In this document: positions 1 to 9,700 of the stretch, in pieces
How the letters are laid out: every line of letters begins with the position of its first letter
Position numbering within the stretch: position 1 is the first letter of the stretch
Assembly: GCF_963677125.1 (NCBI RefSeq)
Contig: NZ_OY781882.1
Coordinates: 5,168,501-5,232,500 of the forward strand
Length of the DNA: 64,000 bases
Reading direction: 5' to 3'
Origin: an uncultured Desulfobacter sp.
GTDB lineage: Bacteria; Desulfobacterota; Desulfobacteria; Desulfobacterales; Desulfobacteraceae
Program-made: the position numbers and the translations under genes
The notes under the pieces: generated by a model
What the model saw: only the letters and a program-made list of their open reading frames with translations
What the model was told of the DNA's origin: nothing
Databases searched by the model: none

Positions 1-348
1 TATCGTTAATGCATTTAACTGGGATTTAGCCCAGGATAGGCGATCCGTCATGCCCGGAACGTCTGACAGGGGCATGTCGTAGGAGAGTGCCTGCTGGATT
101 TCTCGCCGCAGATCAGTCCCCACAATATGATATTTAAGAGCAAGCGCTTCTTTTGACAGTTTTTCCAGGGTAGTGAAATTAAACAGGGCGTTAAATAATA
201 GGGCGACGATGAGAAGAATAATAGAATGAAATAAAATTTTTTTCCCGGCAGGACTCGACATAAGAGACGGAGGGGGGTGTTTGGTGTTTCCGGCCTTATC
301 TCCGAATTCACCGGGATATTGGCTGTGGGTGCCAAAATTTTCTGTCAT
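1..348 (-). CDS. membrane protein, N-terminal part (probably a sensor), cut by the window edge
   Basis: The reading frame opens at ATG 346-348 and stays open to base 1, so at least 116 residues are visible and the C-terminus lies outside. After about 35 polar residues there is one strong hydrophobic segment (around residues 38-58, ending LLFNALFNF). An extracytoplasmic-looking stretch with LRREIQQALSYDMPLSDVPG follows. This layout, a short cytoplasmic N-terminus, one membrane helix, then a helix starting a periplasmic loop, is common in sensor kinases and diguanylate cyclases, but no catalytic domain is visible. It begins 21 bases after the stop of the epimerase-like gene, so the two are probably co-transcribed. 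A longer-looking frame at 48-335 is a shadow of this gene. The function is inferred only from topology. Confidence 0.6.
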   Translation of the reverse strand, partial: MTENFGTHSQYPGEFGDKAGNTKHPPPSLMSSPAGKKILFHSIILLIVALLFNALFNFTTLEKLSKEALALKYHIVGTDLRREIQQALSYDMPLSDVPGMTDRLSWAKSQLNALTI

Positions 349-369
349 GGTTTGCTTGCCGCCCATATT

Positions 370-1479
370 TTATAAATGATTTAACTCAAATTCACCATTA
401 ATCAACATAACAGGAAACCCGATTATTCGGCATTCTCCAGTGTCATTTTCATGAATTAGAATTTTAGATTCCGGTTCGTGAAGCCGGCATCGATAGGGCA
501 AAATCGTATTTTCTCCGGATAAGATTTTATTTAACCGTTTAGATATGTACGACACGGCTACCGCCCCGGTTCCACAGGCAAGGGTTTCTTTATATACGCC
601 CCGCTCAAAACAACGATATTCAAGAATTCCTTTCTCTCCAGGTGCAGAGACCGGTCTCGCAAAATTTATGCTCATCCCTGCAGGAAACATATTTTTATAG
701 GTATTATTCAAAGCCAGACCAATTCGATCAACCAGCCAGATACCAAAATCAACACGACGCTCAACAGGCTTTTCCACAGTGGAGGAATAATTTGATCCTG
801 CAAAAAGAACCTCTTCAAAACCGCTCAGGACCCCGTCTTTTTCCGGAAACATAACCATGTGGGGCTCTCCTGTAAAAACAATATAGCCGTTTAGGCTTAA
901 CCGGGTCTGATTGGAAAACGGCTCAAGGTCGTGGGCACGAAAGCCAATTTCAAGATCGTCTACTAAAGAGATGGTATCATCATGCAATTTAACAATTTGG
1001 GGATTAAACAAGTCCTGTGTGATTTTACGCGGATGCCCCAAATTGGCCCAACTGGACTGTCCATTGCTTTGGGTTCCGATATCAATTATTTTAGGGTGTT
1101 TTGTGGGGATTTCCGTGACTATTTTAACGGATTCCAGTTGGTAGGTTTTGAACAAGTAATTGGCGATACACATCAGTCCGTTACCGCAGGAAAACGCCTC
1201 TGTGCCATCGGGCTCAAACATTCTGAATATAAAATCGGCTTCATCTAAATCAGGAAGTTTATCCCAATACCCCCTGACCTGATTGATGGACTCAAGCACC
1301 TTTTTTGTACATTTTTGAATAACCAAAAAATTGTCCGATCCAATCCCGAAATACATATTGGTGGCAAAGTGGGCAAATCGCCCCTTTTCCGTTTCGTCAA
1401 AAATGGGGGCGTTGACTTCATCAACAATTACAAAATTATTGCCGTACGAGGTAAATTTGCTGAAGGGTATTTTTTTCAT
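370..1479 (-). CDS. diaminopimelate epimerase-like protein, long form
   Basis: This 369-residue protein has both cysteine motifs of the PLP-independent DapF fold: SCGNGLMC around Cys98, and ERGVYKETLACGTGA around Cys302. In DapF these two cysteines are the acid/base pair that interconverts LL- and meso-diaminopimelate for lysine and peptidoglycan synthesis. DapF is usually near 275 residues. The extra length here lies mainly between residues 45-85 and 120-290, so the substrate may differ. The start ATG has an AGAGG sequence 8-12 bases upstream. The next gene downstream on the same strand is a membrane protein rather than a lysine-pathway gene. Fold assignment is confident. Diaminopimelate as substrate is likely but unproven, and a related amino-acid epimerase is possible. 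Confidence 0.75.
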   Translation of the reverse strand: MKKIPFSKFTSYGNNFVIVDEVNAPIFDETEKGRFAHFATNMYFGIGSDNFLVIQKCTKKVLESINQVRGYWDKLPDLDEADFIFRMFEPDGTEAFSCGNGLMCIANYLFKTYQLESVKIVTEIPTKHPKIIDIGTQSNGQSSWANLGHPRKITQDLFNPQIVKLHDDTISLVDDLEIGFRAHDLEPFSNQTRLSLNGYIVFTGEPHMVMFPEKDGVLSGFEEVLFAGSNYSSTVEKPVERRVDFGIWLVDRIGLALNNTYKNMFPAGMSINFARPVSAPGEKGILEYRCFERGVYKETLACGTGAVAVSYISKRLNKILSGENTILPYRCRLHEPESKILIHENDTGECRIIGFPVMLINGEFELNHL

Positions 1480-1530
1480 CTGTTATTTGCCTCTTCATAT
1501 GAAATTTTCAATTAATTTTGAATTATTATT

Positions 1531-1578
1531 TGGGGTTAAGCTTGGGTATTGATAAATCAGGTCGGCCCATGACCGTTA
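1531..1578 (+). repeat. family A intergenic repeat (partial copy)
   Basis: This copy carries the conserved right end of the family, CAGGTCGGCCCATGACCGTTA, preceded by a degraded left arm (TGGGGTTAAGCTTGGG). It lies between the sensor kinase stop (1603) and the epimerase-like start (1479). Other copies lie at 33601, 38469, 40972, 53355, 53692 and 53821. Confidence 0.65.
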
Positions 1579-1602
1579 GTTAAGGTTGAGAACGTGACCC
1601 GT

Positions 1603-3639
1603 TCAAATTGAAAAGAATTTTAAATCTTGGGTGATAGGAATGATAATCCAAAAAGTACTTCCCTTGCCTTCACCCTCACTTTCAGCCCATATGCGACCGT
1701 TATGAAGCTCTACAAGCTGCTTGGTAAGGGCGAGGCCAAGACCTGTTCCCTGAAATTTTCGACTGGCGGAATTTTCCACTTGTTCAAAATGGTCGAAAAT
1801 TCGTTTAAGATCATCTTGTTTTAATCCTATCCCGGAATCTTTTACACCAATCTCGACAGCATCATTTAGCTTGTTCTCGGAAACCAGCTTTGCAGAGATA
1901 TGAATCTGGCCGCCTTCAGGCGTAAATTTCACCGCATTTGACAGTAGATTATATATCACTTGCTTAATTTTCCGTTCATCAATTGAGACTGTATCCGGAA
2001 CGTCGTCGATATCGGTTGTCATTTTAACGCCATGTTTTATTGACTTCTCCTTGACCATTACCAAACTGTTCTGCAGAAGGGATTTAAGATCAACCTCTGA
2101 TGTTTCCAGTTCCATCTTGCCCGCCTCAACTTTTGAAAGATCAAGGATGTCGTTAATCAAAGAGAGCAAATGTTTACTGCTGGTTAAAACATCGCCGAGA
2201 TACTCCTCTTGAACGTCATTTAAATCGCCGAAACTTTTGTCAACAACCAGTTCTGTAAACCCAATAATATGATTCAACGGCGTCCGGAGCTCATGGCTCA
2301 TATTGGCAAGAAATTCGCTTTTGGCCCTGTTGGCATTTTCTGCAGCCATTCTTTCTAGGCGTTCTTTGGCCGATGTTGTTTCGATGGTTTTTAATACATT
2401 TTTTTTGATTTCGCCCTTCATAAAAATGAAGGCTTCAGCTAATCGTCCAACTTCATCATTGTAGGCACGGGGTAAATAGTCAATTTTACTTATATGATCG
2501 TCTTCTAATTGTGTGAAATCCTGCTGGGGAAGTTCTTTTGCATATTTTGTAAGCAAAATAAGGGGTTTTGATATTTTTGAGACGGTATAAAACGCAGCCA
2601 CCAGACTGGCCAGAAATATACTGAGAACAATAATGCTTTGTCGTGCAATCAACTCTTTAGCCGGGGCCTGGACTTCATTCACCGGAACCGCGATGAATGT
2701 ATACCAATCAAATGCTTTAAAAAAAGAGATCTGCGCTTCAAATTCATTGGCATTGGGCCCATTCGCAGGCTTATAACGGAGCACTTCTCCTTTATTGCAG
2801 GCGGCCATGAGATCGTCTAAAAGCAAATTGCCGGTATAATGATTAATTGTCTGTTCTAAGTCTTTGTATTGTTTAGCGATGGGGGGAATTAAAATTTTTT
2901 TCTCACCGGTAAATATACAGACAAAACCGGATTTATAAATTTTAATATTGGAAAATGTATCATTGAGCCCTTTGATAATATTATCCATTCTAACCTGGCT
3001 TTCCTGCTCAATTTGCTCAAAGTTGATGGCCACACCCAATGTCCATTTCCATTCAGGTATAGGAACAAAAAGGCCTTTTTTTTTGGTGTCTTGTTGATCC
3101 CACTCTTTTTTTTCTGAAAAGACCGCCCAGTCTCCCTGGGATTTTAACACATCGTATCGCATCGCTTTATTAAGGGCGCGTCGCTTCATATCTTTTATTT
3201 TATCCATTGAGGAGCCGATACTTTTCGGATTTGTATGGGATAAAATTACGCCGTTTTCATCGAAGATAAAAAGTTCCTTGTCTTTTAGTTGAACCGTACG
3301 CAGCCAATCTAAAGCTCTTTGTTTTGCAAACGCTTCGGAAACTAAGCCGCTTGTGTTTTCTGTGATGAATTTGGCTATAGTCAGCTGGCAGATGGAGGAG
3401 ATGTCCTGGATTTCTTTATCCAAAATAGAAAAAATTTCTATTTTTTCATTTACTAAGCGGTTGTAGCCTCCTTTTATATTCAAGCCGATTAGATCAAGCA
3501 TGTTTTTTGTAGACGTCTGCTCTGTCTCTAAAACTGCCTGTCTGACATCTCTGTTGGTATACACAATTATGGTTGCCGCCGTTGCCAGCATAATTATGAT
3601 GATCAGAGAAAAAATTTTTAACCTTAAAGATGAGAACAT
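1603..3639 (-). CDS. membrane sensor histidine kinase
   Basis: The 678-residue protein has an N-terminal membrane helix (about residues 8-28), then about 300 residues of presumed periplasmic sensor domain of Cache type. A second helix lies near residues 330-355 (IIVLSIFLASLVAAFYTVS), followed by a HAMP-like linker. The HisKA domain reads FLANMSHELRTPLNHIIGF, with the phospho-accepting His at residue 449. The C-terminal HATPase has N, G1 and G2 boxes (NLLSNAVKF, KDSGIGL, GTGLGLAL). It would autophosphorylate in response to a small ligand and pass phosphate to a regulator not encoded beside it. No receiver domain is present. The ligand cannot be read from the sequence. Confidence 0.9.
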   Translation of the reverse strand: MFSSLRLKIFSLIIIIMLATAATIIVYTNRDVRQAVLETEQTSTKNMLDLIGLNIKGGYNRLVNEKIEIFSILDKEIQDISSICQLTIAKFITENTSGLVSEAFAKQRALDWLRTVQLKDKELFIFDENGVILSHTNPKSIGSSMDKIKDMKRRALNKAMRYDVLKSQGDWAVFSEKKEWDQQDTKKKGLFVPIPEWKWTLGVAINFEQIEQESQVRMDNIIKGLNDTFSNIKIYKSGFVCIFTGEKKILIPPIAKQYKDLEQTINHYTGNLLLDDLMAACNKGEVLRYKPANGPNANEFEAQISFFKAFDWYTFIAVPVNEVQAPAKELIARQSIIVLSIFLASLVAAFYTVSKISKPLILLTKYAKELPQQDFTQLEDDHISKIDYLPRAYNDEVGRLAEAFIFMKGEIKKNVLKTIETTSAKERLERMAAENANRAKSEFLANMSHELRTPLNHIIGFTELVVDKSFGDLNDVQEEYLGDVLTSSKHLLSLINDILDLSKVEAGKMELETSEVDLKSLLQNSLVMVKEKSIKHGVKMTTDIDDVPDTVSIDERKIKQVIYNLLSNAVKFTPEGGQIHISAKLVSENKLNDAVEIGVKDSGIGLKQDDLKRIFDHFEQVENSASRKFQGTGLGLALTKQLVELHNGRIWAESEGEGKGSTFWIIIPITQDLKFFSI

Positions 3640-3966
3640 GATAAGGGACGACCTCCATATCAGCCGGATTAAATCGTGTTTATTTTTAACGGATTCGCTT
3701 AAATCATCAGAGAGTTATTCTTTTTTAGCATTCTAATGCCTGAAAGTCAATAATGCCGGGCATCCCAAATACAATGACCGTATGCGTTGAGCGTGATTAT
3801 CATTTCGTCCATTTGGGAATTGGGCGCATTGTTCAACGTCACCCCCCCCCCTGCCGTTAGAGGTATTTCGATCAGTAATTATGGTACGATATTTCGGCTT
3901 TTTGAAAACAGTACGATGATTTCCATTTTTATTTTTGTTTGAGTGAATTGCAATTTTTCATTCGCA
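3640..3966. other. gene-free stretch with a run of ten C
   Basis: No credible gene is visible. The stretch separates two minus-strand genes and must contain the sensor kinase promoter. It holds a run of ten C residues (3842-3851) followed by TGCCGTTAGAGG, which vaguely resembles the right end of repeat family A. No clear promoter boxes could be assigned. Confidence 0.5.
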
Positions 3967-4491
3967 TTAAGGAAACAGGCGGTTCATGCAGAAACCGACG
4001 CAGAAGGATGCTGCTACGGTCAGACATGTGAAAAGTAAAACAAAGGGCCAACCGAATAGGGAGACCATCATTGGAACAAGGGCGGGTTTGACGGCCCGGT
4101 TAACAAGAAAAACGGCGATCAGCGAAGGCGCAACGCCCCGATCCCGCAGATCCTTTAACATTGGATACCAGGCGAATATCGGACCTGATGATAAGATGCC
4201 GGCAATTGCGGCAATAAGGGTTTGCTTTGCCCCGGAACCGTTTTGGGTCCGTTTTTCGAACCGGGGCGGGGTTAAGAAAAGATTTAAAAGGATCATAAAA
4301 CAGAATACCAGCGCAAATGGCAAAAGCAGTTGAGAGAAAAAAACAATACTGACTTGAAAGGCTGCTGCTGCCTTTTCAGGCATTCTCCACCAGAGTATAA
4401 GATAGAGGGCCGCTACCCAAAAGAGAAACTGAACCTTGAAAGAACACAAAGATTTAAAAATTTTTGTTCTCCGGCTATGTGATTGTACCAT
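3967..4491 (-). CDS. small permease-like membrane protein
   Basis: This 174-residue protein is mostly hydrophobic with about four membrane segments. A central loop reads SSGPIFAWYPMLKDLRDRGV, followed by a helix with FLVNRAVKPALVP. The pattern of a glycine/serine/proline loop, then a short charged helix, then an N-A-proline segment recalls the repeat unit of the YraQ/ArsP-type permease family (PF03773), which normally has two such halves. The neighbouring gene at 4648-5427 encodes another half, so the two may form one heteromeric transporter. The start ATG is preceded by TAGGAGT, whose TAG is the edge of a family B repeat. The substrate is unknown, and the family link is made by eye. Confidence 0.55.
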   Translation of the reverse strand: MVQSHSRRTKIFKSLCSFKVQFLFWVAALYLILWWRMPEKAAAAFQVSIVFFSQLLLPFALVFCFMILLNLFLTPPRFEKRTQNGSGAKQTLIAAIAGILSSGPIFAWYPMLKDLRDRGVAPSLIAVFLVNRAVKPALVPMMVSLFGWPFVLLFTCLTVAASFCVGFCMNRLFP

Positions 4492-4505
4492 CTGTTACTC
4501 CTAAA

Positions 4506-4650
4506 TAGTGCCCGACCGAAAACCGCAAATTTTGCCGATTACGGCGTTGGCCTGAAATTTTAATCCTCGAAATACGCCTTGTATTCCGAAGGTTTTAATT
4601 TCAGTCCGCCTTGTACTCAACAAAATTTCCAGGTTTTCGTTCAGACACTA
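4506..4650 (+). repeat. family B MITE-like repeat, copy 1 (145 bp)
   Basis: This is a 145-bp element with imperfect terminal inverted repeats of about 29 bp. The left end starts TAGTGCCCGACCGAAAACCG, and the right end reads inward TAGTGTCTGAACGAAAACCT. It is very similar along its whole length to the inverted copy at 5450-5594. Its right end supplies the TAG stop codon (4648-4650) of the NifX-permease gene. No coding capacity. Confidence 0.85.
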
Positions 4651-5427
4651 AATAATGCTTGCCATAACCAATGCGATCACCATGGATAGAATGAAGCACA
4701 GAGCATTTCGGGCAACAGCAAAACGCTTGCCCAGGGCTGCGCTTTCTGCGGGCATTTGCACAATCCCAACCGTAACCCAACTGCATATCAGGGCAATGAC
4801 CACACCGATGCCGATGCCCTGGTCAAGCAGTTGTTTTCCAATAATATAACTGTTGGCAGGATTCCCGGTAAAAAAGCTTCCAACCAAGGCTCCTTTAAAG
4901 ATGCCTTGCAGTGTGCTGCCAAGGAAAAAATCGAACAGAGTGCGATTCGGAATAAAAGTAGTGAGCAAGCCCATCAGAAAGACGACACCTGCGATAACCG
5001 GCAGCATGCTGCCGATCTGAATGAGGGCCTGGCGGCAGGCATTGGTCAACGCCTCGCTGGTTGGCAAAAGGGCGGTGCTAAATGCCTGCTTTGGGGGTGT
5101 CGTCGAAGCTGCTGTCTTCATTTGTTCAAATTTTTCCAGGGCCTGTGCAGCCTTGCCGGTTATGCCTGTGACCACCTTGATGCCCTGAACCTCCAGGTGC
5201 CGTTGGCTGACCGGGCTTAACCAGCCCGTCAAAAAGACATCGCATTTTTCGTTGATGGCCATGGTGATGAACTGTAGGCCTGTGCCCGGTCCAGGTCTCC
5301 CAGGCCCTTCAAACCATTGCAGTTTTTCAGATAATGTATCGATCACCAGCAGGTGTGACGCTGTACCCGGTTTGCCACTCACCTGAGCATCAAGGTCTTT
5401 TCCAAGGGTCGTAATGGCAATTTTCAT
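4648..5427 (-). CDS. NifX-like domain fused to a half-permease
   Basis: The start is ATG 5425-5427, preceded by GGGGAGCG. A longer frame upstream is just translated repeat. The product is 259 residues. Residues 1-105 resemble the dinitrogenase iron-molybdenum cofactor-binding fold (MKIAITTLGKDLDAQVS, then a D-x-FLTGW strand and VTGITGKA), typical of NifX/NifB-C/YbbK-like proteins. Residues 125-259 are hydrophobic with a permease-type segment (FFTGNPANSYIIGKQLLDQG), a motif position like that of the small permease next door. I infer a membrane transporter with a cytoplasmic metal- or oxyanion-sensing head. The stop codon TAG lies inside the family B repeat. The function is not established, and the fusion is the notable point. 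Confidence 0.6.
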   Translation of the reverse strand: MKIAITTLGKDLDAQVSGKPGTASHLLVIDTLSEKLQWFEGPGRPGPGTGLQFITMAINEKCDVFLTGWLSPVSQRHLEVQGIKVVTGITGKAAQALEKFEQMKTAASTTPPKQAFSTALLPTSEALTNACRQALIQIGSMLPVIAGVVFLMGLLTTFIPNRTLFDFFLGSTLQGIFKGALVGSFFTGNPANSYIIGKQLLDQGIGIGVVIALICSWVTVGIVQMPAESAALGKRFAVARNALCFILSMVIALVMASII

Positions 5428-5449
5428 TGGCGCTCCCCAGAATTTTAAA

Positions 5450-5594
5450 TAGTGCCTGAACGAAAATCTGGAAATTTTGTTGAGTACAAGGCGGAGGTAA
5501 ATTAAAACCTTCGTAATACATAGAGTATTTCGAGGATTAAAATTTTCATCCAACGAAGTAATCGGCAAAATTTGCGGTTTTCGGTCGGGCACTA
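5450..5594 (-). repeat. family B MITE-like repeat, copy 2 (145 bp, inverted)
   Basis: Same length as copy 1 (145 bp) and about 90% alike by eye, in the opposite orientation, so the two form an inverted pair around the NifX-permease gene. Its outer edge provides a TAG (5592-5594) that is the natural stop of the restored reading frame of the neighbouring thioredoxin/HEAT gene. Confidence 0.85.
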
Positions 5595-6556
5595 AATACT
5601 ATATCTGTCCTGAATTGATTGTATCGCATCCGCAGCCGCATCTTTGAGATCTTCATGGGATCAATGTCTCCTGTTGTGCGCCGATCCAGTCCCGGGTATC
5701 CAGGGGTGCCGATCTCTCCCAGTGCGTATAAAATATCACCTTGGACAGGGACGTCTTTGGTGCTGAATACATCAATTAAAGTTTTTTCCAGTTCGGTGCA
5801 CAGCTTTGGTGACTTTTCTGCAAGGGCTTCCACCACCACCATGGCGCCCAGACGCACTGACCAGGTTTCGTGAAGAAGAAGCCCGGAAAATCCTTTGAAC
5901 AATTGGTTGGATGTGAGCATCCGTTCAGTGATCCACTCTGCCCGGCCGTCCTCCAATATGGTTTTCAAAGCCTTTGTATCCAGGTCCATGCTCTCCTTGT
6001 TAAGGATCATGTCCACAATTTCTTCTTGTCCAACAGTCCCGGTCCATCGTGTGTCATCGTTTAGAATTAGGCAGGGGGCGGACATAACCTTGTCTTCCTG
6101 GGCTTTTTCCGGAAACAGGGAGCCGTCGATGATGTGAAGATGAATGTTTTCACAGGCGGCTGCAAGGGGGATAAGCTGCTCAACCATCCCCGGGCAATGG
6201 GGACATTGCAGGGCAATATAGAGCGTCATGCGGCATGGGGTTTCGATATTGTTCAACGTTTTTAGAAGACCATCATCCAAAGCCGGCTCGTCAAGGGCGT
6301 CCAGGCCTTTGAAAAAAGGTGACAGTTCCCGCTCCAGGGGCAGGGCGGAATATAGGATATTGTTTTTCAGGAAAAATCCGGGCAGATCCGCAGCTTGACT
6401 TCCGGTTGTCCAGGATATTGAATCTGATATTTCCTGCCATTGGCCGGCAAATGTTTCAAACCTTTTTTGTTCAGCATGTTCTGTTTCTGCAATATCTAAG
6501 ATCGGACGTCCCAGGGGTGTCCAGCTCATGATCCGTTCTTTTGTCGTGTTGTCCAT
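5546..6556 (-). pseudogene. thioredoxin-fold/HEAT-repeat protein with an apparent 3' frameshift
   Basis: The start is ATG 6554-6556, which has GGAGG eight bases upstream. Residues about 105-190 form a thioredoxin-like domain with ALQCPHCPGMVEQLIPLA and a CPHC redox pair. Residues about 240-320 are HEAT-like (VRLGAMVVVEALAE, ILYALGEIGTPG). The literal frame then degenerates into MKISKMRLRMRYNQ and reads through the repeat to 5546. Shifting frame by one at a CCC run (5657-5659 on the plus strand) gives HEDLKDAAADAIQSIQDRYSI and then a stop at 5592-5594, a perfect HEAT helix. A one-base deletion near the 3' end, or a sequencing error, is therefore likely. The protein may act in thiol-disulfide exchange. 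Only the last 20 or so residues are affected, so function may persist. Confidence 0.7.
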
Positions 6557-6686
6557 AATAGTGGCCTCCAGTTGGCTTGGATGGGTTGCCTGAATCATCT
6601 GATACTTATCAGAATTCAGGTTTTAAATTAAGGGCAAATCATGTACATAATGACCTGACATTGAATTCGTTCCAGAACGGAAACCT

Positions 6687-6748
6687 GTGTTTGGACAAAA
6701 AGTTGCCCAGATGCAACGCCGCAGATGGGTGACTTTTTGTTCAAACAC
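6687..6748 (+). repeat. family C inverted repeat, short copy (62 bp)
   Basis: The ends GTGTTTGGACAAAAAGT and ACTTTTTGTTCAAACAC are inverted repeats. The inner part (GCAACGCCGCAGATGGGTGAC) is shared with a longer copy at 56289-56412, of which this looks like an internal deletion. It lies between two divergent genes, just upstream of the EndoQ-UvrD gene. Confidence 0.75.
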
Positions 6749-6774
6749 CAATTAATTATCCACGGACAGGTTCC

Positions 6775-9700
6775 ATGAAATACATAGCTGATCTGCACAT
6801 CCATTCAAAATATTCCAGAGCCACGGCCAAAAATCTTGACCTGGAGCATATTTACCAAAGTGCACGGGTGAAGGGCATTACCCTGGTCGGCACAGGGGAT
6901 TTTACCCATCCGGCCTGGATTGAAGAGTTAGAAACCAAACTTGAGCCTGCCGAACCCGGGCTGTTTGCTTTAAAAAAGGACTTATCAAGGCAGATTGACG
7001 CTGATGTGCCGGGAACATGCCAAGGCCCTGTGCGCTTCATCCTCCAGGCCGAAATTTCCAATATATATAAAAAGGATGTAAGGGTCCGTAAAAATCACAA
7101 CCTGATTTATTTGCCGGATTTAGATACGGCAAAAAAGTTTAATGCCCGCCTGGATGCCATCGGCAACATCAAATCCGACGGCCGGCCTATTCTGGGGCTG
7201 GATGCAAGGGATCTGCTGGAGATCATGCTGGAGACATCCGACCGGGGTTTTTTTATCCCGGCCCATATCTGGACACCGTGGTTTTCCATGTTCGGGTCCA
7301 AATCCGGATTTGATACCATCGAGGAATGCTTCGGTGATTTAAGTTCCCATATATTTGCCTGTGAGACCGGGTTGTCATCAGACCCGCCCATGAACTGGCG
7401 GGTAAAAGATTTGGATCGGGTCAGTCTGGTATCCAACTCCGATGCCCATTCCCCGAAATTTCTGGGTCGCAACGCCTCGGTGTTTGATACGGATTTAACC
7501 TTTGATGCGGTACGAGATGCCCTTGAAACCCATGACCTTAACGCATACCAGGGCACCCTGGATATGTATCCCCACCAGGGGAAATACCACTATGACGGCC
7601 ACCGCAAATGCGGGGTGTGTCTCAATCCCGATGAGACCGCAGCGTTAAACGGGATTTGTCCGGAATGCGGGAAACCCTTGACCCTGGGCGTACTCTACCG
7701 GGTCCGGGAACTGGCCGACCGACCCGAGGGGTTCAATCCTGAAAACCGGCATCCCTACACCTATGTAGTGCCTTTGGCAGATGTTTTATCCCAGATTTTT
7801 GGGGTGGGACCCAATACCAAGAAGGTGAATACCTATTATGACAAGGCGATTAATGCCCTGGGGCCGGAACTTGCTATACTCACACAGCTTTCGTCTGATA
7901 CCATTGAACGTGCCGGGGTACCTTTACTGGCCCAGGCCATACAAAAGATGAGAGACGGGGATATTCACATTGACCCAGGGTTCGACGGCGAGTATGGAAC
8001 GGTCAAGATTTTTACCTGGGAGGAAAAAGAGGGTATCCAGGGGGAACAAAGCCTGTTTGCCGATCCTTTGCCCCGTAAAAAGGCGAAAAAAACGGTTGGC
8101 GCAACACGTATCCGTAAAAAGCCCCAAAGCAAAGATGTTCAATTGCCCTCACCTGAAAAAAAAGAAACGCCGGAACCCATTGTCCCTAAACATATCCTGG
8201 ACGGGCTGAACCCGGAGCAGGACAGGGCGGTTAAATCCGAATCAAGGGCTGTGGTGATCCAGGCGGGGCCCGGTACGGGGAAAACCCGTACCCTCACTGC
8301 CAGGATCGCCTGGTTGCTCAAGGAAAACAGGGCTGACCCTGAAAATATTCTGGCGTTGACCTTTACAAATAAGGCGGCCGGGGAACTTGCCGACCGGATT
8401 GAATCCTTCATACCCCAGGGCGGTCAGCTTGTGACAGCTGCGACCTTTCATGGATTCTGTCTTAACATGCTTAAGCGGCATGCGAATTTTAAACGCGGGC
8501 TCATGGAGGATGACCTGCGTTTTGAGGTGCTGAAATTGGCCGTTAAAACCGTGACCGGCGAAAAAAAAGTGCCTAAGAGAACCGTGTCAAAACTGGATGC
8601 CTGGATCAGCCGGCAAAAGCAGCAATTAAAGGCGCCTGGTGATGAAAATCAGGAAAATCCTGTAGCGCAGGGCGTTGGCGAATTTGATTCGGTCTGGCCC
8701 GAGGTATACGAAACCTATGACCAAATGCTTTACGACCGCGATTTGGCAGATTTTGAAGATTTGATTTTTCTTTGTTTCAGACTTTTTGCCGAGGATGCGG
8801 CGTTGCTTGAACAGGTGCGCCAACAGTATCAATTTATTTTTGTGGATGAGTACCAGGACCTGAATCTGGGCCAGTATAAGCTTGTGAAGCTGCTGTCACA
8901 AAACAGCCACGTTTTTGTGATTGGCGACCCGGATCAGTCCATCTACGGATTCAGGGGCTCGAACAGCCGGTTTTTCAACCGGTTTGAACAGGACTTTCCC
9001 GGGTGCGAACAGATCCGTCTGCGCCAAAATTACCGGTCTACCCAGACCATCCTGGACGCCTCGTTCCAGGTGATAAGTACCGGCGATGACACGGATAATG
9101 ACCGGCGCAAAATTTATGCAAGCCTTGACGGTACACAAAAGATTTTGATCAATGAAACTGCCAGTGAAAGTGCCGAAGCGGTTGCTGTGGGAAAAATCAT
9201 TGAAAAAGGGGTCGGGGGGCTCTCTTTTTTGTCCATGGATAAGGGGACAGGCCCGGATTCCGGGTCGGACAGGGAATATGCCTTTTCTGATTTTGCCGTT
9301 CTTTACCGCACCCGGCAGCAGGCCCAGGCCTTTGTCCAAGCCTTTGAGAAGGCCGGTATCCCTTTTCAGACCGCAGATCGGGAAAACTGGATCGACATGG
9401 CCGGTATAAAAGATCTGCTGACCCTGGTGCGGATTTTTCTTGGCCGGGGCAGTGAAACCGTCCAACAGCAGTTTGCGCAATTTTTACCGATGATTACAGC
9501 ACTTTCAAGTTCCATAGACACGCCCACGCTGCTTGATACATTGGGCAACTGGCTGGATATCAAGGCCCAGAGTAAAGCCAATGAAACCCTGGCATCGGCA
9601 TGCCGGCGACTCAACGCCCTGGCAGACCGGTACCCTTCTCCCAATGATCTTCTGGACAATTTAAGGTTGGACCAGGATCCGGATTTTTTGGACAAAACAG

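Noticed and set aside
48..335. 95-residue frame on the minus strand
   Set aside because: It is a shadow of the membrane-protein gene that starts at 348 in another frame, which has a clear membrane helix and runs off the window edge.
3842..3851. Run of ten C as a phase-variable switch
   Set aside because: It lies far from start codons and outside any coding frame, with no promoter boxes around it; slippage would have no visible effect.
5428..5592. N-terminal extension of the NifX-permease gene
   Set aside because: It is translated repeat sequence; the ATG at 5425-5427 has a proper ribosome site and begins the known fold.
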